Position numbers and translations under genes: made by a program. From the NCBI GenBank assembly GCA_000156115.1, contig DS995276.1, positions 2,427,719-2,491,718 of the forward strand: DNA of 64,000 bases, given 5' to 3'. Below, in pieces: positions 1 to 10,469 of this stretch. This DNA comes from Rhodobacteraceae bacterium HTCC2083. Lineage in GTDB: Bacteria > Pseudomonadota > Alphaproteobacteria > Rhodobacterales > Rhodobacteraceae. Every line of letters starts with the position of its first letter. Position 1 is the first letter of the stretch. The notes under the pieces are model-generated. The model was not told where the DNA came from and searched no databases. It saw only the letters and a program-made list of their open reading frames with translations.

Positions 1-850
1 CAAGCGTTTCGGGATTGGCGAGCGCGGCGATGGTTAGTCGCGCGGACCAGCTTTCGTCCCCGATAGGAACAAGATCCTCAGAGGCAAGCTCGGCTGCAAT
101 GGCTGTCTCTGGCATCCATGCGAAACCACTCCCGTTCAGAAGTCTGCGCTTGATAGTTTCGACCAGCCCATCAACGTATATCGTTTCAACATTCATCTGC
201 TTGGGACCCACGACGCTATCGACGACCATTCCTAGAAAAGACGATTGTTCATAGGCCAAGTAGGGAATCGGCGGTCCGCTTTTGTCGTTAAGGTTCCATT
301 TGAACTGCTTCGCCTGCTCTGACGCAGCAACAGGGATCAGCCGTTCGCTGCGTAAATCTTTGCGTGCGAAGGCATCGTCATCGATGCGTGGAGACACAGA
401 TGGATGGTAGTAGCACAACATTATGTCCACCGCGCCTTCGATCAAAAGCTCGCAACATGAACTTAACGAATCGGAGATAACCCGCGTACGCAAATCGGGA
501 ATATCAATCTGCAATTCCTCTATTCGGTCGGCGAGATAATTAACAGAAATAGTGTGCAGCACAGAAAATCGCACAAAGCGACTGTCGCCCATGTCGGTGT
601 CACGGATCGCTTGGCGTGTCTCCGCTAGCTGCGAAATTGCGCCCATAGCAACCGGTAAAAACTGTCGTCCTGCTTCGGTGATCTGGATCGGATAAGTCGC
701 GCGATTGACCAATGGTAGCCCAACCCAGCTTTCCAAGGCTTTGATTCTGCGACTGAACGCGGATTGGGTGATATTGCGTTCATTCGCGGCGCGCGTGAAG
801 TTTAACGTTCTCGAAAGGCATTCGAAATCACGTAGCCAATTCAAATCCAT
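1..850 (-). CDS. LysR-family transcriptional regulator (3' part cut by window edge)
   Basis: This reading frame opens at an ATG (complement of 848-850) preceded by AGAGGTGA and runs off the left edge of the window. The first ~60 residues form a LysR winged helix-turn-helix, with the typical sequence TRAANERNITQSAFSRRIKA followed by LE. The rest reads as an effector-binding domain (AFARKDLRSERLIPVAAS, then LNGSGFAWMPE). About 283 residues are visible, so only the last few are missing. It is divergent from the betaine/TMAO-type transporter operon starting at 1065 and is the natural candidate for its regulator. The 214-bp gap between them must hold both promoters; I saw no unambiguous LysR box. 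Effector unknown. Confidence 0.9.
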   Translation of the reverse strand, partial: MDLNWLRDFECLSRTLNFTRAANERNITQSAFSRRIKALESWVGLPLVNRATYPIQITEAGRQFLPVAMGAISQLAETRQAIRDTDMGDSRFVRFSVLHTISVNYLADRIEELQIDIPDLRTRVISDSLSSCCELLIEGAVDIMLCYYHPSVSPRIDDDAFARKDLRSERLIPVAASEQAKQFKWNLNDKSGPPIPYLAYEQSSFLGMVVDSVVGPKQMNVETIYVDGLVETIKRRLLNGSGFAWMPETAIAAELASEDLVPIGDESWSARLTIAALANPETL

Positions 851-1064
851 CGGGGAATCACCTCTCGAAAACTCGAATACTTTTTAGCACTGCTGACAGA
901 CTATGCAATTTGCGAATAGTTTGATGATATGTTTGAATTTGCGTGAAAAGAATTTCTCACACTAGAGTTGAGGCGCAAACGTGCAGTGAAACGAACCGCG
1001 CGTCTGAACGGATAAGAAATAATTACGACGCCAAAATCGGCGCGACCCAACAGAGGAGATTACC

Positions 1065-2030
1065 ATGAACACGAAATTGAAAACACATGTCTTGGCGGCT
1101 GCAGTCAGCGTTATTGCTATGCCTGCATTTGCCGCGGAAGAAGTTAAGATTGGACTGCCATCTTGGACAGGCGCGCAAGCGATTGGACACCTATTGGGCG
1201 AGATCGTCACATCCCGTATCGGCGGCACGGTTGAATACGTGCCAGGTAACAACGCGACGATCTTCCAAGCGATGGATCAAGGCAAAGGCGATATCGATGT
1301 GCATCCTGATGTTTGGTTGCCTAACCAGCAGAGCTTTACCAAGAAATACGTAGATGGCACTGGTTCTGTAACTTTGTCTTCCAACCCTTACGAGGGCAAT
1401 CAAGGTTTCTGCGTCAGCAAAGATTTTGGCATGGCCAACAACATTACGGATATCGCTGATCTTGGTCGTCCTGACGTCGCTGCCCTTATGGACAGCGATG
1501 GCAACGGCAAAGGCGAGATGTGGATCGGTGCACCCGGCTGGGCTTCTGCTAACGTCAACGAGGTTAAGACGCGTGACTATGGTCTTCTTGACTTCATCGA
1601 GCCTATTCGCGCTGAAGAAAGCGTAAAGACTGCGCGTATCAAAGACAGTATCGCAAAGGGCGAAGGCTATGCGTTCTATTGCTACAAGCCGCATGCTGTC
1701 TGGTTCATGTTCGATGTAGAAATGCTGAGCGAGCCAACATTTGACGAAGCGAAATACACAATGGTTCAGCCATCTGATGATGCGGACTGGTATGAGAAGT
1801 CATCCGTCGCCACTAAAGACGCGTTGAAGAACGTACAAATTGCATGGTCCAATTCACTTGAAGGCCGTTCGCCTGCGATCACGGAATTCTTTAACAATTT
1901 CGCTGTGACTGCGGATGATGTCAGTGGCCTCGCGTTTGAGATTTCTGCCAATGGTATGGATCCAGCGGATGCTGCAAAAGCGTGGATCGAAGCAAACTCT
2001 GATCGCGTTGACGCGATGCTTGGTCTTTGA
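1065..2030 (+). CDS. Periplasmic binding protein of a glycine betaine/TMAO-type ABC transporter
   Basis: The 321-residue precursor begins with a classical signal peptide (residues 1-23, ending AFA). The start has the strong site AGAGGAGA. The mature protein is an OpuAC/ProX-type binding protein with Trp residues at 34, 84, 153, 159 and 213 that could form the aromatic cage for a quaternary ammonium head group. Residues 143-151 (DSDGNGKGE) form an EF-hand-like acidic loop, and Glu110 follows NPY. A calcium-chelating loop, a four-Trp cage and one glutamate are described for TmoX, the TMAO-binding protein of Ruegeria, so TMAO is a real candidate; glycine betaine or choline remain possible. It is the first gene of a four-gene operon. 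Substrate not decided by sequence alone. Confidence 0.88.
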   Translation: MNTKLKTHVLAAAVSVIAMPAFAAEEVKIGLPSWTGAQAIGHLLGEIVTSRIGGTVEYVPGNNATIFQAMDQGKGDIDVHPDVWLPNQQSFTKKYVDGTGSVTLSSNPYEGNQGFCVSKDFGMANNITDIADLGRPDVAALMDSDGNGKGEMWIGAPGWASANVNEVKTRDYGLLDFIEPIRAEESVKTARIKDSIAKGEGYAFYCYKPHAVWFMFDVEMLSEPTFDEAKYTMVQPSDDADWYEKSSVATKDALKNVQIAWSNSLEGRSPAITEFFNNFAVTADDVSGLAFEISANGMDPADAAKAWIEANSDRVDAMLGL

Positions 2031-2045
2031 TCCGACCTAATTCTT

Positions 2046-2076
2046 TGCGGCACCGGCCATTCGCGTCGGTGCCGCA
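2046..2076 (+). terminator. Stem-loop between binding-protein and ATPase genes (attenuator or RNA stabiliser)
   Basis: A perfect 10-bp stem (TGCGGCACCG pairing with CGGTGCCGCA) closes an 11-nt loop 16 nt after the binding-protein stop codon. The following bases CTTTACACT are not a convincing T-tract. In such operons a hairpin here usually lets the binding protein be made in excess over the membrane components. Partial termination or 3'-end protection is inferred. Confidence 0.55.
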
Positions 2077-2108
2077 CTTTACACTCCTTCATTCAAATGA
2101 GATCCGAC

Positions 2109-3164
2109 ATGGCGCAGGACACCGTTGTTGAAATATCCAACGTCTGGAAGATATTTGGCGCGCGTGCTGAGGACGCTTTGAAAGCTGTCCGTGAGCGTGG
2201 CTTGACCAAGTCGGAGATACTAACTGAATTTAATGCGGTTGTTGGCGTGGCAGATGTCAGCTTGTCCGTGAACCGTGGCGAGATTTTTTGCATCATGGGT
2301 CTTTCTGGTAGCGGGAAGTCAACTTTAGTACGTCACTTCAATCGCCTACTTGAGCCGACCGCTGGTAAAATCGAAATCGAAGGCACCGACGTAATGGCCT
2401 TGGGAACGCGTGATTTACAGCAATTTCGCAATCAAAAAATCGGTATGGTCTTCCAGAACTTTGCGCTGATGCCGCATCGATCTGTTTTGGACAACGTGGC
2501 GATGCCTTTGGAAATCAGGCAAGTGCCCAAGAACGAACGCATGCGCCAAGCTGCAGCGATCCTTGATATTGTGGAACTGGGCGCGTGGGGCGCGAAGTTC
2601 GCCCACGAATTGTCCGGTGGTATGCAACAGCGCGTCGGCCTTGCACGCGCACTTGCCGCCAACCCCGATGTCTTGCTTATGGATGAGCCATTCTCTGCTC
2701 TTGATCCTTTGATCCGTCGTCAGCTTCAAGACGAATTCATTCGTCTGAGTAAGATTCTAAAAAAGACTACCATCTTCATCACCCACGATCTTGACGAAGC
2801 CGTGCGTATCGGGGATCGCATCGCAATTATGCGCGATGGTAAAATGGTTCAAATGGGAACAGCTGAAGATATCGTGATGGAGCCCGCAGATGATTACGTT
2901 GCAGATTTCGTTGCGGGTATATCAAGACTGAAAGTCGTGCATGCTCACGCGGTTATGCAGCCTATTGGGTCATATATTTCGACGCACGGACCTATCAATG
3001 CGGACGCGCAACACGTGAAGCAGGATGAAACACTCAGCACGCTCATCAACCTCGCAATCGACGACGACAATCCGATAGTCGTGCAATCTGATGGCAAAGA
3101 TGCAGGCATCATCACGCGCGCAGACCTATTGCGCACAGTGATCGAAGGAACGGAAGTATCATGA
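2109..3164 (+). CDS. ABC transporter ATPase, ProV/OpuAA type
   Basis: This is the ATP-hydrolysing subunit of the quaternary-amine importer. Visible motifs are Walker A (GLSGSGKST), a signature (LSGGMQQRVGLARA), Walker B (VLLMDEPFSALDP) and a switch histidine in FITHDLDEA. The C-terminal ~90 residues resemble the CBS-type regulatory tail of ProV/OpuAA, which senses ionic strength in some homologues. I chose the ATG at 2109 (MAQDTVV, 351 residues) over the one at 2097 because GAGAT sits 7 nt upstream; neither site is strong. Its stop overlaps the permease start by 4 nt (ATGA), indicating translational coupling. Confidence 0.92.
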   Translation: MAQDTVVEISNVWKIFGARAEDALKAVRERGLTKSEILTEFNAVVGVADVSLSVNRGEIFCIMGLSGSGKSTLVRHFNRLLEPTAGKIEIEGTDVMALGTRDLQQFRNQKIGMVFQNFALMPHRSVLDNVAMPLEIRQVPKNERMRQAAAILDIVELGAWGAKFAHELSGGMQQRVGLARALAANPDVLLMDEPFSALDPLIRRQLQDEFIRLSKILKKTTIFITHDLDEAVRIGDRIAIMRDGKMVQMGTAEDIVMEPADDYVADFVAGISRLKVVHAHAVMQPIGSYISTHGPINADAQHVKQDETLSTLINLAIDDDNPIVVQSDGKDAGIITRADLLRTVIEGTEVS

Positions 3165-4714
3165 GCGAAATGAATACAAATCTTGGCGTGAACCCGCTGG
3201 AAGATACCTCTTCTGACGCCGCTCTTGCCTATGCAAAAAACCGTCGCGAGAATATTCGCACCTTCGTACGCACAAACCCCGAATACTACATCGCCAAGTT
3301 CGACAAAATCGGGGCATCGGCCAGATTTACCGCGACGTTTAATGCGATGGCTGGTCTTTTTGGGCCCATCTGGTTCGGCGCAAGGGGATTATGGAGCTGG
3401 GCGCTCCCATTCCTCATTCTGGAGGCTTTGGCATTTGTTCAAATCGCACGCGGCTTGTTTGGTGATCTTGCAGCTGATGCGATGGTGCGTATCGCGTCGA
3501 TTGAGGGCACTTTGGCGTTGCGAAAGCAGCAACTTGCATCTGCGATTGAGAACAATTCCGAAAAGGTGGATGTATACGAACGCACCGTGGACTCGCTTGA
3601 AGCCAACATTGGCGGAATCCGCGCAGAAGCAGAAGCAATGGCCGCAGAAGGACCAAGCATCGCGCTGACAGGATTGGTGATCCTTGTCGTCGTTAAACTC
3701 GTGCAATCTTTGGTGGCGAATTGGGCGTTAGAAGCACGTTTTTCTGATTGGCTTTCGGATCGTTCCATCCGTTCGGGCATGCCCAAACCGCAAATTATTT
3801 TTAGCGCTGTTTTCATGATTTTGATCGTCGCTATCGCCATGTTGCATTATTCATTCCCGGGGCGTTTTTCGCTTCTCAATAGCTTTCCGACCAAGCCTGA
3901 AATTCGTCTTGTCAGCATCGACAGAGTCGAAGCGTTCTTTAATTGGGCGGTGCTAAACGGCGAAGCGCTTTTTGACGCGATTACCTACTTTATCCGGTTA
4001 GTTTTAGACGCTCTGGAATTGATCTTCGTCAGCACCCCTTGGATCGTTGTCGCCTCGCTGATCATCTTGCTAACTTGGCTCACAGCAGGTGTTCGTATGG
4101 CGATATATTCTGGTGCTTTTCTCGCCTATATGGGATTGCTAGGGTTCTGGGACAAAGCGATGACAACTTTGGCTTTGTTAGGTACAGCCGCCTGCTTGTC
4201 GATCATTATAGGAATTCCTCTTGGCATGTTCGCTGCGCGTCGTCCTCGATTCTATTCCTTCATCCAGCCAATTATGGATTTCATGCAAACAATGCCGGCC
4301 TTTGTCTTTATGATCCCCGTCATCGCCTTTTTTGGCACGGGTAAACCAGCAGCAGTTGTCACAACAATGATTTTTGGAGGTACTCCGGTCGTACGCTTGA
4401 CCGTGCTAGGCTTGCGCGGAGTTCCAGAAAGCGTGCGAGAAGCGGCGATCAGTTTCGGCGCGAACAAATGGTACTTGCTCACCAAAGTCGACTTACCATT
4501 GGCAGGCCCTTCAATCAGAGCAGGTATCAATCAGACAATTATGCTTTCGCTTGCAATGGTGGTTGTGGCCTCATTGATTGGCGCAAAAGGGCTTGGTGAA
4601 GATGTCCTTGAGGCATTGCAATATGCGAATGTTGGACAAGGTATCCTAGCTGGTTTCTCCATTCTGTTTTGCGCGATGATCCTTGATCGCATTGTTCAAG
4701 GCGGACGCAAATGA
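3161..4714 (+). CDS. ABC transporter permease with long N-terminal extension
   Basis: A 517-residue membrane subunit of the importer. The C-terminal ~225 residues are the canonical ProW/OpuAB permease domain with an EAA-type loop (VREAAISFGANKWYLLTK). Ahead of it are about 290 residues not found in short ProW proteins: a region with FNAMAGLFGPIWFGARGLW reminiscent of DUF2628-type membrane modules, then a hydrophilic, coiled-coil-like stretch (about residues 105-165), further transmembrane segments and a linker. Larger permeases occur in TMAO-type systems, which agrees with the binding protein. It starts inside the ATPase stop codon (ATGA) and its own stop overlaps the next gene the same way. 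Confidence 0.9.
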   Translation: MSEMNTNLGVNPLEDTSSDAALAYAKNRRENIRTFVRTNPEYYIAKFDKIGASARFTATFNAMAGLFGPIWFGARGLWSWALPFLILEALAFVQIARGLFGDLAADAMVRIASIEGTLALRKQQLASAIENNSEKVDVYERTVDSLEANIGGIRAEAEAMAAEGPSIALTGLVILVVVKLVQSLVANWALEARFSDWLSDRSIRSGMPKPQIIFSAVFMILIVAIAMLHYSFPGRFSLLNSFPTKPEIRLVSIDRVEAFFNWAVLNGEALFDAITYFIRLVLDALELIFVSTPWIVVASLIILLTWLTAGVRMAIYSGAFLAYMGLLGFWDKAMTTLALLGTAACLSIIIGIPLGMFAARRPRFYSFIQPIMDFMQTMPAFVFMIPVIAFFGTGKPAAVVTTMIFGGTPVVRLTVLGLRGVPESVREAAISFGANKWYLLTKVDLPLAGPSIRAGINQTIMLSLAMVVVASLIGAKGLGEDVLEALQYANVGQGILAGFSILFCAMILDRIVQGGRK

Positions 4715-5430
4715 TCCCAGTTGTTTTTGTCCATGGTTTTATGGGGGGCAGTGGGCAATGGGATGCTCAAAAGGGTGCGCTTGGTAGCCTGGAGATACGC
4801 ACAATTGATCTGCCCGGTTTTGGCAAAAACGCGCATCTTCCTGCTTTAGATTCAATCGAAGGTAACGCAGATTGGGTGCTAGAAGAATTAACAGCTCAAA
4901 AGACACCGCGCTTTTATCTCGTAGGCCATTCGATGGGTGGTATGATAGCTCAGGAAATGGTCGCGAAAGCACCCGAGCGTATTGAGAGATTGGTGCTATA
5001 CGGTACAGGTGCACAAGGTGTTTTGCCCGGCAGATTTGAATCCATCCAAACGTCCAAAGAGCGTGCGATTGCCGATGGTGCGCGTGCAACGGCACGTCGC
5101 ATTGCTGCTACTTGGTTCCTTGCTTGTGAAAATGCTGACGCCTATGAAAAATGCGCGCAGATTGCGGAACGCAGCAGCACCCAAGCAATTCTGGCAGGAT
5201 TGGAAGCGATGAGCCTGTGGAGCGGGTCCGAACATCTCTCAACGTTTGCGATCAGCACTCTTGTTATTTGGGGCGACAACGATCGCACTTACCCTTGGAG
5301 CCAAACGGAACAGCTTTGGCAATCTATCTCAAAGTCACACCTAGCGGTGATACCATTCTGCGCCCACGTTCCGCACCTTGAACAGACATACCTGTATAAT
5401 AGAATCCTGAGCGAATTCTTGAAAAGTTAG
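4711..5430 (+). CDS. Alpha/beta-fold hydrolase, last gene of the amine-transporter operon
   Basis: A 239-residue cytoplasmic alpha/beta hydrolase. The oxyanion region HGFMGG is at residues 8-13, the nucleophile elbow is GHSMGG with Ser74, the likely acid lies in WGDNDR and the likely catalytic His in HVPHLEQ near the C-terminus. There is no signal peptide. The start codon overlaps the permease stop (ATGA), so it is co-translated with the transporter. That suggests it acts on the imported compound or a derivative, for example an ester or acylated amine. No substrate can be read from the sequence. Confidence 0.85.
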   Translation: MIPVVFVHGFMGGSGQWDAQKGALGSLEIRTIDLPGFGKNAHLPALDSIEGNADWVLEELTAQKTPRFYLVGHSMGGMIAQEMVAKAPERIERLVLYGTGAQGVLPGRFESIQTSKERAIADGARATARRIAATWFLACENADAYEKCAQIAERSSTQAILAGLEAMSLWSGSEHLSTFAISTLVIWGDNDRTYPWSQTEQLWQSISKSHLAVIPFCAHVPHLEQTYLYNRILSEFLKS

Positions 5431-5880
5431 GCGGGCATTTTTCAAGACCTAAGAAACCAAAGTCGTTTTTTTATGAGGCAGAGCGAACCTTGGGGTTTTG
5501 TTTTCTGTGTTTGCGAACTCTGAACAATTTCGAAAATTCTCTCGCATTCCAAGGGTTGTCTAGGCGCAGCTACAGCGCAACAAACCAGTAAAATGGCTAA
5601 CTGCCGTCTTTTTCGACCTAGTAGGATCCCTTAATTTGGCTCTTTAACTACCCTATACTCACGGCCCTAAGCTTGCGTTGATCAAAGCCGTTCAACGCTG
5701 CGCCAGCAGCCCGAATTGCAGACGTTCATGCAGATGATACCTCAGTATTGGTTTGGGTGTCGGTTCAAAAACACCCAAAACGCTCGAATGGTTTAATAGT
5801 CAATTGGCTGCTATTAGTAAAAAACCTACGCACCTGCATTACGCCTAGAAAGCTTCGATAACACTTGATAGGTAATCCAA
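5431..5880. other. 450-bp gene-free stretch with one strong inverted repeat
   Basis: I found no coding signal in either strand. At 5752-5779 a perfect 9-bp inverted repeat (TTTGGGTGT and ACACCCAAA) flanks a 10-nt loop, without a following T-tract. The region separates the amine-transporter operon from a small regulator gene and is AT-richer than its neighbours. Confidence 0.4.
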
Positions 5881-6159
5881 ATGATAGACCATATGAAAAT
5901 TAACGGTGACCGCCTCAAAGCCATTCGTAAAGGCCGAAAAATGGGGAGGCCAAAACTGGCGAAATTGGTAGGACTTACAGAGCGAAAACTGACGAAAATT
6001 GAAGCAGAGACTTCGTGTACTCTGCCACAATCGACCATAGCAAAGCTCTCTGACGTACTCCAAGTCCCAGAGCTGACGCTAACGGGTGACTTTCCTCTGG
6101 TTGCGCAAGACCTAAAACCTCTCACAAAATCCCAATGTACGAGTGGTTGCTGTAGTTAA
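5881..6159 (+). CDS. Small XRE-type helix-turn-helix protein with cysteine-rich tail
   Basis: A 92-residue protein whose first ~65 residues match the lambda-Cro/XRE helix-turn-helix pattern: GDRLKAIRKGRKMGRPKLAK, then LVGLTERKLTKIE and a third region LSDVLQVPELTL. The C-terminus ends CTSGCCS, three cysteines in seven residues, which could bind metal or act as a redox switch (inference). A second ATG at 5893 is an alternative start. It stands alone between the transporter operon and an IS5 remnant, so it may be an accessory or orphan regulator. Target unknown. Confidence 0.6.
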   Translation: MIDHMKINGDRLKAIRKGRKMGRPKLAKLVGLTERKLTKIEAETSCTLPQSTIAKLSDVLQVPELTLTGDFPLVAQDLKPLTKSQCTSGCCS

Positions 6160-6196
6160 GGGCCCGAAGCTGCCGTGCGCTGTGGCTGCGCCAATG

Positions 6197-6373
6197 TCAG
6201 CTTTCGCGTATTAACAGCGCGGACTCTTTGCGTGATTTTAACACTGTCACGGGCACGTTTAGGCCATATCGTTCGATCTTGCTCACAAATGCAGGAGTAG
6301 ATTTTCGCTCGAAACCCCATATGTAAAAAAGAAATTCTCGGTCAGGAAAAGTTTCTGGACAACCCTCGGCCAT
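6197..6373 (-). pseudogene. Possible fragment of an unknown gene next to an IS5 end
   Basis: An open frame encodes 58 residues from an internal ATG. It continues upstream in frame to about 6469, where it runs into the IS5-type terminal sequence, so the original 5' end may have been lost. The residues (FYIWGFERKSTPAFVSKIER and onward) look protein-like, but I recognise no family and see no clear ribosome binding site. It could equally be non-coding. Confidence 0.28.
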
Positions 6374-6455
6374 GGCTATTCTAACCTTGCCGTAATTTGA
6401 GAGAACGCGTCTCGCGACACTAAAAAGCGAAGTTAAGCGTGGTAAGCGGACCTGC

Positions 6456-6668
6456 GGGCTTTGTTGCACAAATCGCGTGAAGGATTCACCTCATGAATCC
6501 AGCATGTTAGCTGGGAGCCATGAGCAGTTGGTCCCCTACAAAATACAAGACGACAAACTGGTCGTCATACAATGACAGTTTGAAGCGTCGTGGCTCACTT
6601 TCTATTTGGTTGGATCCTGAGATGGTTTGGGTACCACCACCGAGCGGCAAGCGTGGTCGGCAACAGAG
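6456..6668 (+). mobile_element. Truncated IS5-family element (left end plus transposase N-terminus)
   Basis: The sequence GGGCTTTGTTGCACAAATC at about 6456 matches the terminal repeat style of IS5-family elements. At 6520 a frame opens with MSSWSPTKYKTTNW, then YNDSLKRRGSLSIWLDPE and GKRGRQ, the characteristic start of IS5-group transposases. After about 49 codons the homology stops and the sequence becomes the 3' flank of ureG. The rest of the transposase and the right end are missing. The remnant marks a rearrangement that set the downstream border of the urease operon. Confidence 0.8.
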
Positions 6669-6675
6669 CGGTGCG

Positions 6676-7305
6676 TTAGGTGTTTTGCGTTTGCTGAAGA
6701 CCACCAATTTCACTCAGAAGGCGCACGATTTCTGGCACGCCTTTGCGTTGGCGCAGATTGGAAAATACAAATGGCCGCGCGCCGCGCATGCGTTTTGCGT
6801 CCCGCTCCATTACTTCCAAAGACGCGCCAACATGCGGGGCCAGGTCCGTCTTGTTGATAATCAAAACGTCTGATTTTGTGATCGCAGGGCCGCCTTTGCG
6901 CGGAATTTCTTCGCCCGCGGCAACGTCGATTACATAAAGCGTAATATCGGCGAGTTCAGGGCTAAACGTGGCAGATAGGTTATCGCCACCGCTTTCGATC
7001 AAGACGACGTCGATCTCTGGATGACGCTCTTGCATCTCGGCCACCGCCGTGAGGTTGATCGACGCGTCCTCGCGAATAGCAGTATGCGGACAGCCCCCTG
7101 TTTCAACCCCAATGATGCGGTCCAGCGGCAAAACTTGCTGGCGCATGAGCTCTTCCGCGTCCTCTTGCGTGTAGATGTCATTGGTGATCACACCGACGGA
7201 AAAGTCATCCCGCAGCACTTCGCACAGCGACGCCATCAAGGTGGTTTTGCCAGCGCCTACAGGGCCGCCGATGCCAACACGCAAAGGTCCGTTCATTTTG
7301 CTCAT
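6676..7305 (-). CDS. ureG: Urease accessory GTPase UreG
   Basis: A 209-residue SIMIBI-class GTPase that energises nickel delivery into apo-urease with UreF and UreD. The P-loop is [11 protein letters not shown] near residue 13, the nickel-binding CPH motif is in [14 protein letters not shown], and the guanine-specificity motif NKTD is present. The length is normal for the family. It is the last gene of ureDABCEFG, and its ATG overlaps the ureF stop by 4 nt. Its stop codon lies only a few bases from the truncated IS5 remnant, so the operon's native terminator is probably gone. Confidence 0.97.
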   Translation of the reverse strand: MSKMNGPLRVGIGGPVGAGKTTLMASLCEVLRDDFSVGVITNDIYTQEDAEELMRQQVLPLDRIIGVETGGCPHTAIREDASINLTAVAEMQERHPEIDVVLIESGGDNLSATFSPELADITLYVIDVAAGEEIPRKGGPAITKSDVLIINKTDLAPHVGASLEVMERDAKRMRGARPFVFSNLRQRKGVPEIVRLLSEIGGLQQTQNT

Positions 7306-7967
7306 GTGCGGAAGGTCCTTGAATATTGTGTTTCATGTTTCATAGCCGCGATGTCCGCAAGGAACGTTGTAGAAGACAAATGATCGAGATTATGCAACAA
7401 AGCCGTCTCCGCAATCTTGATGCAAAGCGGCGTTAGATCGCGGATCAAGCCTTGCCCATCAGATTGTCCAAGTGGAATCAAGCGCATGGCGACTGAGACC
7501 AAATTGCTCAGAAAGCTCTGCACATACATCTGTGCTGTCAACTCGAGCGGCAGGTTCGCATATCGCGAAGCGCAGCCAACAGCGACAGGATAAGAGAGCC
7601 CCTCAATCGTGAACGCCGACAAAGCAGAGACCGCTTTGCAAAAGGCTGCACCTTGCAGATTGCTCTCTTTCAAGCGCTCTTTTGAAGCCGCAAACGCGCG
7701 CGCAATTGCATCTACCTCTTGCACGGCGATCTCATCCTCCGCACGGTAGGACGCAGCCAGAAAAAGCACGTCATTCCACCCTGTTCCATGCTCTAAAACT
7801 TGCGCGATCCAAGCCTGTGCAGCGGCGCAGTCAGATACAGAACCGTTATCAATAGCCCACTCCAAGCCATGCGAATAGGCGAACGCCCCTACGGGAAACG
7901 CAGGCGAGAACCATTGCGCGAGGGTGAGCGTTTCAGTGGCTGTGGCCAAGGGTGCGTCCGTTTCCAT
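7302..7967 (-). CDS. ureF: Urease accessory protein UreF
   Basis: A 221-residue all-helical UreF, the chaperone that regulates UreG GTPase activity and bridges it to the UreD-apo-urease complex. Family features are the N-terminal [20 protein letters not shown] block and the C-terminal [10 protein letters not shown] region. It starts within the 3' end of ureE (35-bp overlap) and ends overlapping ureG by 4 nt, so ureE, ureF and ureG are tightly coupled in translation. Confidence 0.95.
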   Translation of the reverse strand: METDAPLATATETLTLAQWFSPAFPVGAFAYSHGLEWAIDNGSVSDCAAAQAWIAQVLEHGTGWNDVLFLAASYRAEDEIAVQEVDAIARAFAASKERLKESNLQGAAFCKAVSALSAFTIEGLSYPVAVGCASRYANLPLELTAQMYVQSFLSNLVSVAMRLIPLGQSDGQGLIRDLTPLCIKIAETALLHNLDHLSSTTFLADIAAMKHETQYSRTFRT

Positions 7968-8391
7968 ATGCGCCGCCTTCGGGCGTAAAAGGGGCTGAGA
8001 TTTCAGTTACGCTCGCCCCGAGTTTATGCAGCATGTCCTGCATGACATGGTTGCGTTGGATCACCAATTTACTGCCCTCGATCTGGCAAGGCGTATGACG
8101 ATTACCAATGTGCCATGCAAGCCTCGTAAGATCGCCGCCGCGAATTTCCAGCAGCTCTTCTTGCGCCGCGCGCACTTCCACGAACGAGCCATCCTCCATC
8201 TCTAAGGCATCACCATGATCAAGTGAAGTGGTTTTGCTTAGATCAACTAATACAGCGCGTCCTTCGGCCGTTGTTAAAACTTTGCGCCGCAAGAAACGTT
8301 CATCATAGCTCAGCGCCACATGATCCATAGCCCCACTCCAATGCCCATGATGGCGCACAGTTTGGCAAGTTGCCATTATTTCAACAGTCAT
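7933..8391 (-). CDS. ureE: Urease accessory nickel-binding protein UreE
   Basis: A 152-residue UreE. The N-terminal half is the beta-rich peptide-binding domain and the C-terminal half the metal-binding ferredoxin-like domain, with the nickel-site region WHIGNRHTPCQIEG. The C-terminus (GRTLGHSH) has only two histidines, far fewer than the His-rich tails of enterobacterial UreE, so nickel storage capacity is probably low. The start ATG lies 12 nt after the ureC stop; an internal Met at residue 6 is possible. Confidence 0.93.
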   Translation of the reverse strand: MTVEIMATCQTVRHHGHWSGAMDHVALSYDERFLRRKVLTTAEGRAVLVDLSKTTSLDHGDALEMEDGSFVEVRAAQEELLEIRGGDLTRLAWHIGNRHTPCQIEGSKLVIQRNHVMQDMLHKLGASVTEISAPFTPEGGAYGNGRTLGHSH

Positions 8392-8403
8392 CGCTTTGCC
8401 CCC

Positions 8404-10163
<1,760 letters not shown>

Positions 10164-10164
<1 letters not shown>

Positions 10165-10469
10165 CAGAGCGCTCCCATAATTTTTTGGTTAAATCCGTAA
10201 ATGCGGCGCGCTCCGCTGACAGGGATCAGGTTTACTTCGCGGCGCTGACCGGGCTCAAAGCGCACAGCCGTGCCAGCAGCGATATCGAGGCGCATGCCGC
10301 GCGCAGCCTCGCGATCAAATTCAAGGGCGGCGTTGGATTCTGCGAAGTGGTAATGGCTGCCCACTTGCACAGGTCGATCGCCAGTATTGGCAACCATCAG
10401 CACAGTGACAGTCTGGCCTTGGTTCAGTTCGATCATGCCAGACGCGGGAAACAGCTCACCAGGGATCAT
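10164..10469 (-). CDS. ureB: Urease beta subunit UreB
   Basis: A 101-residue structural subunit of the (ABC)3 urease trimer. The start [11 protein letters not shown] and the motif [15 protein letters not shown] are diagnostic. Its ribosome binding site (AAAGGTG) and start codon lie inside a 16-codon mini-reading frame (10466-10516), whose stop overlaps the ureB ATG. The stop shares a base with the ureC start, so B and C subunits are coupled. Confidence 0.97.
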
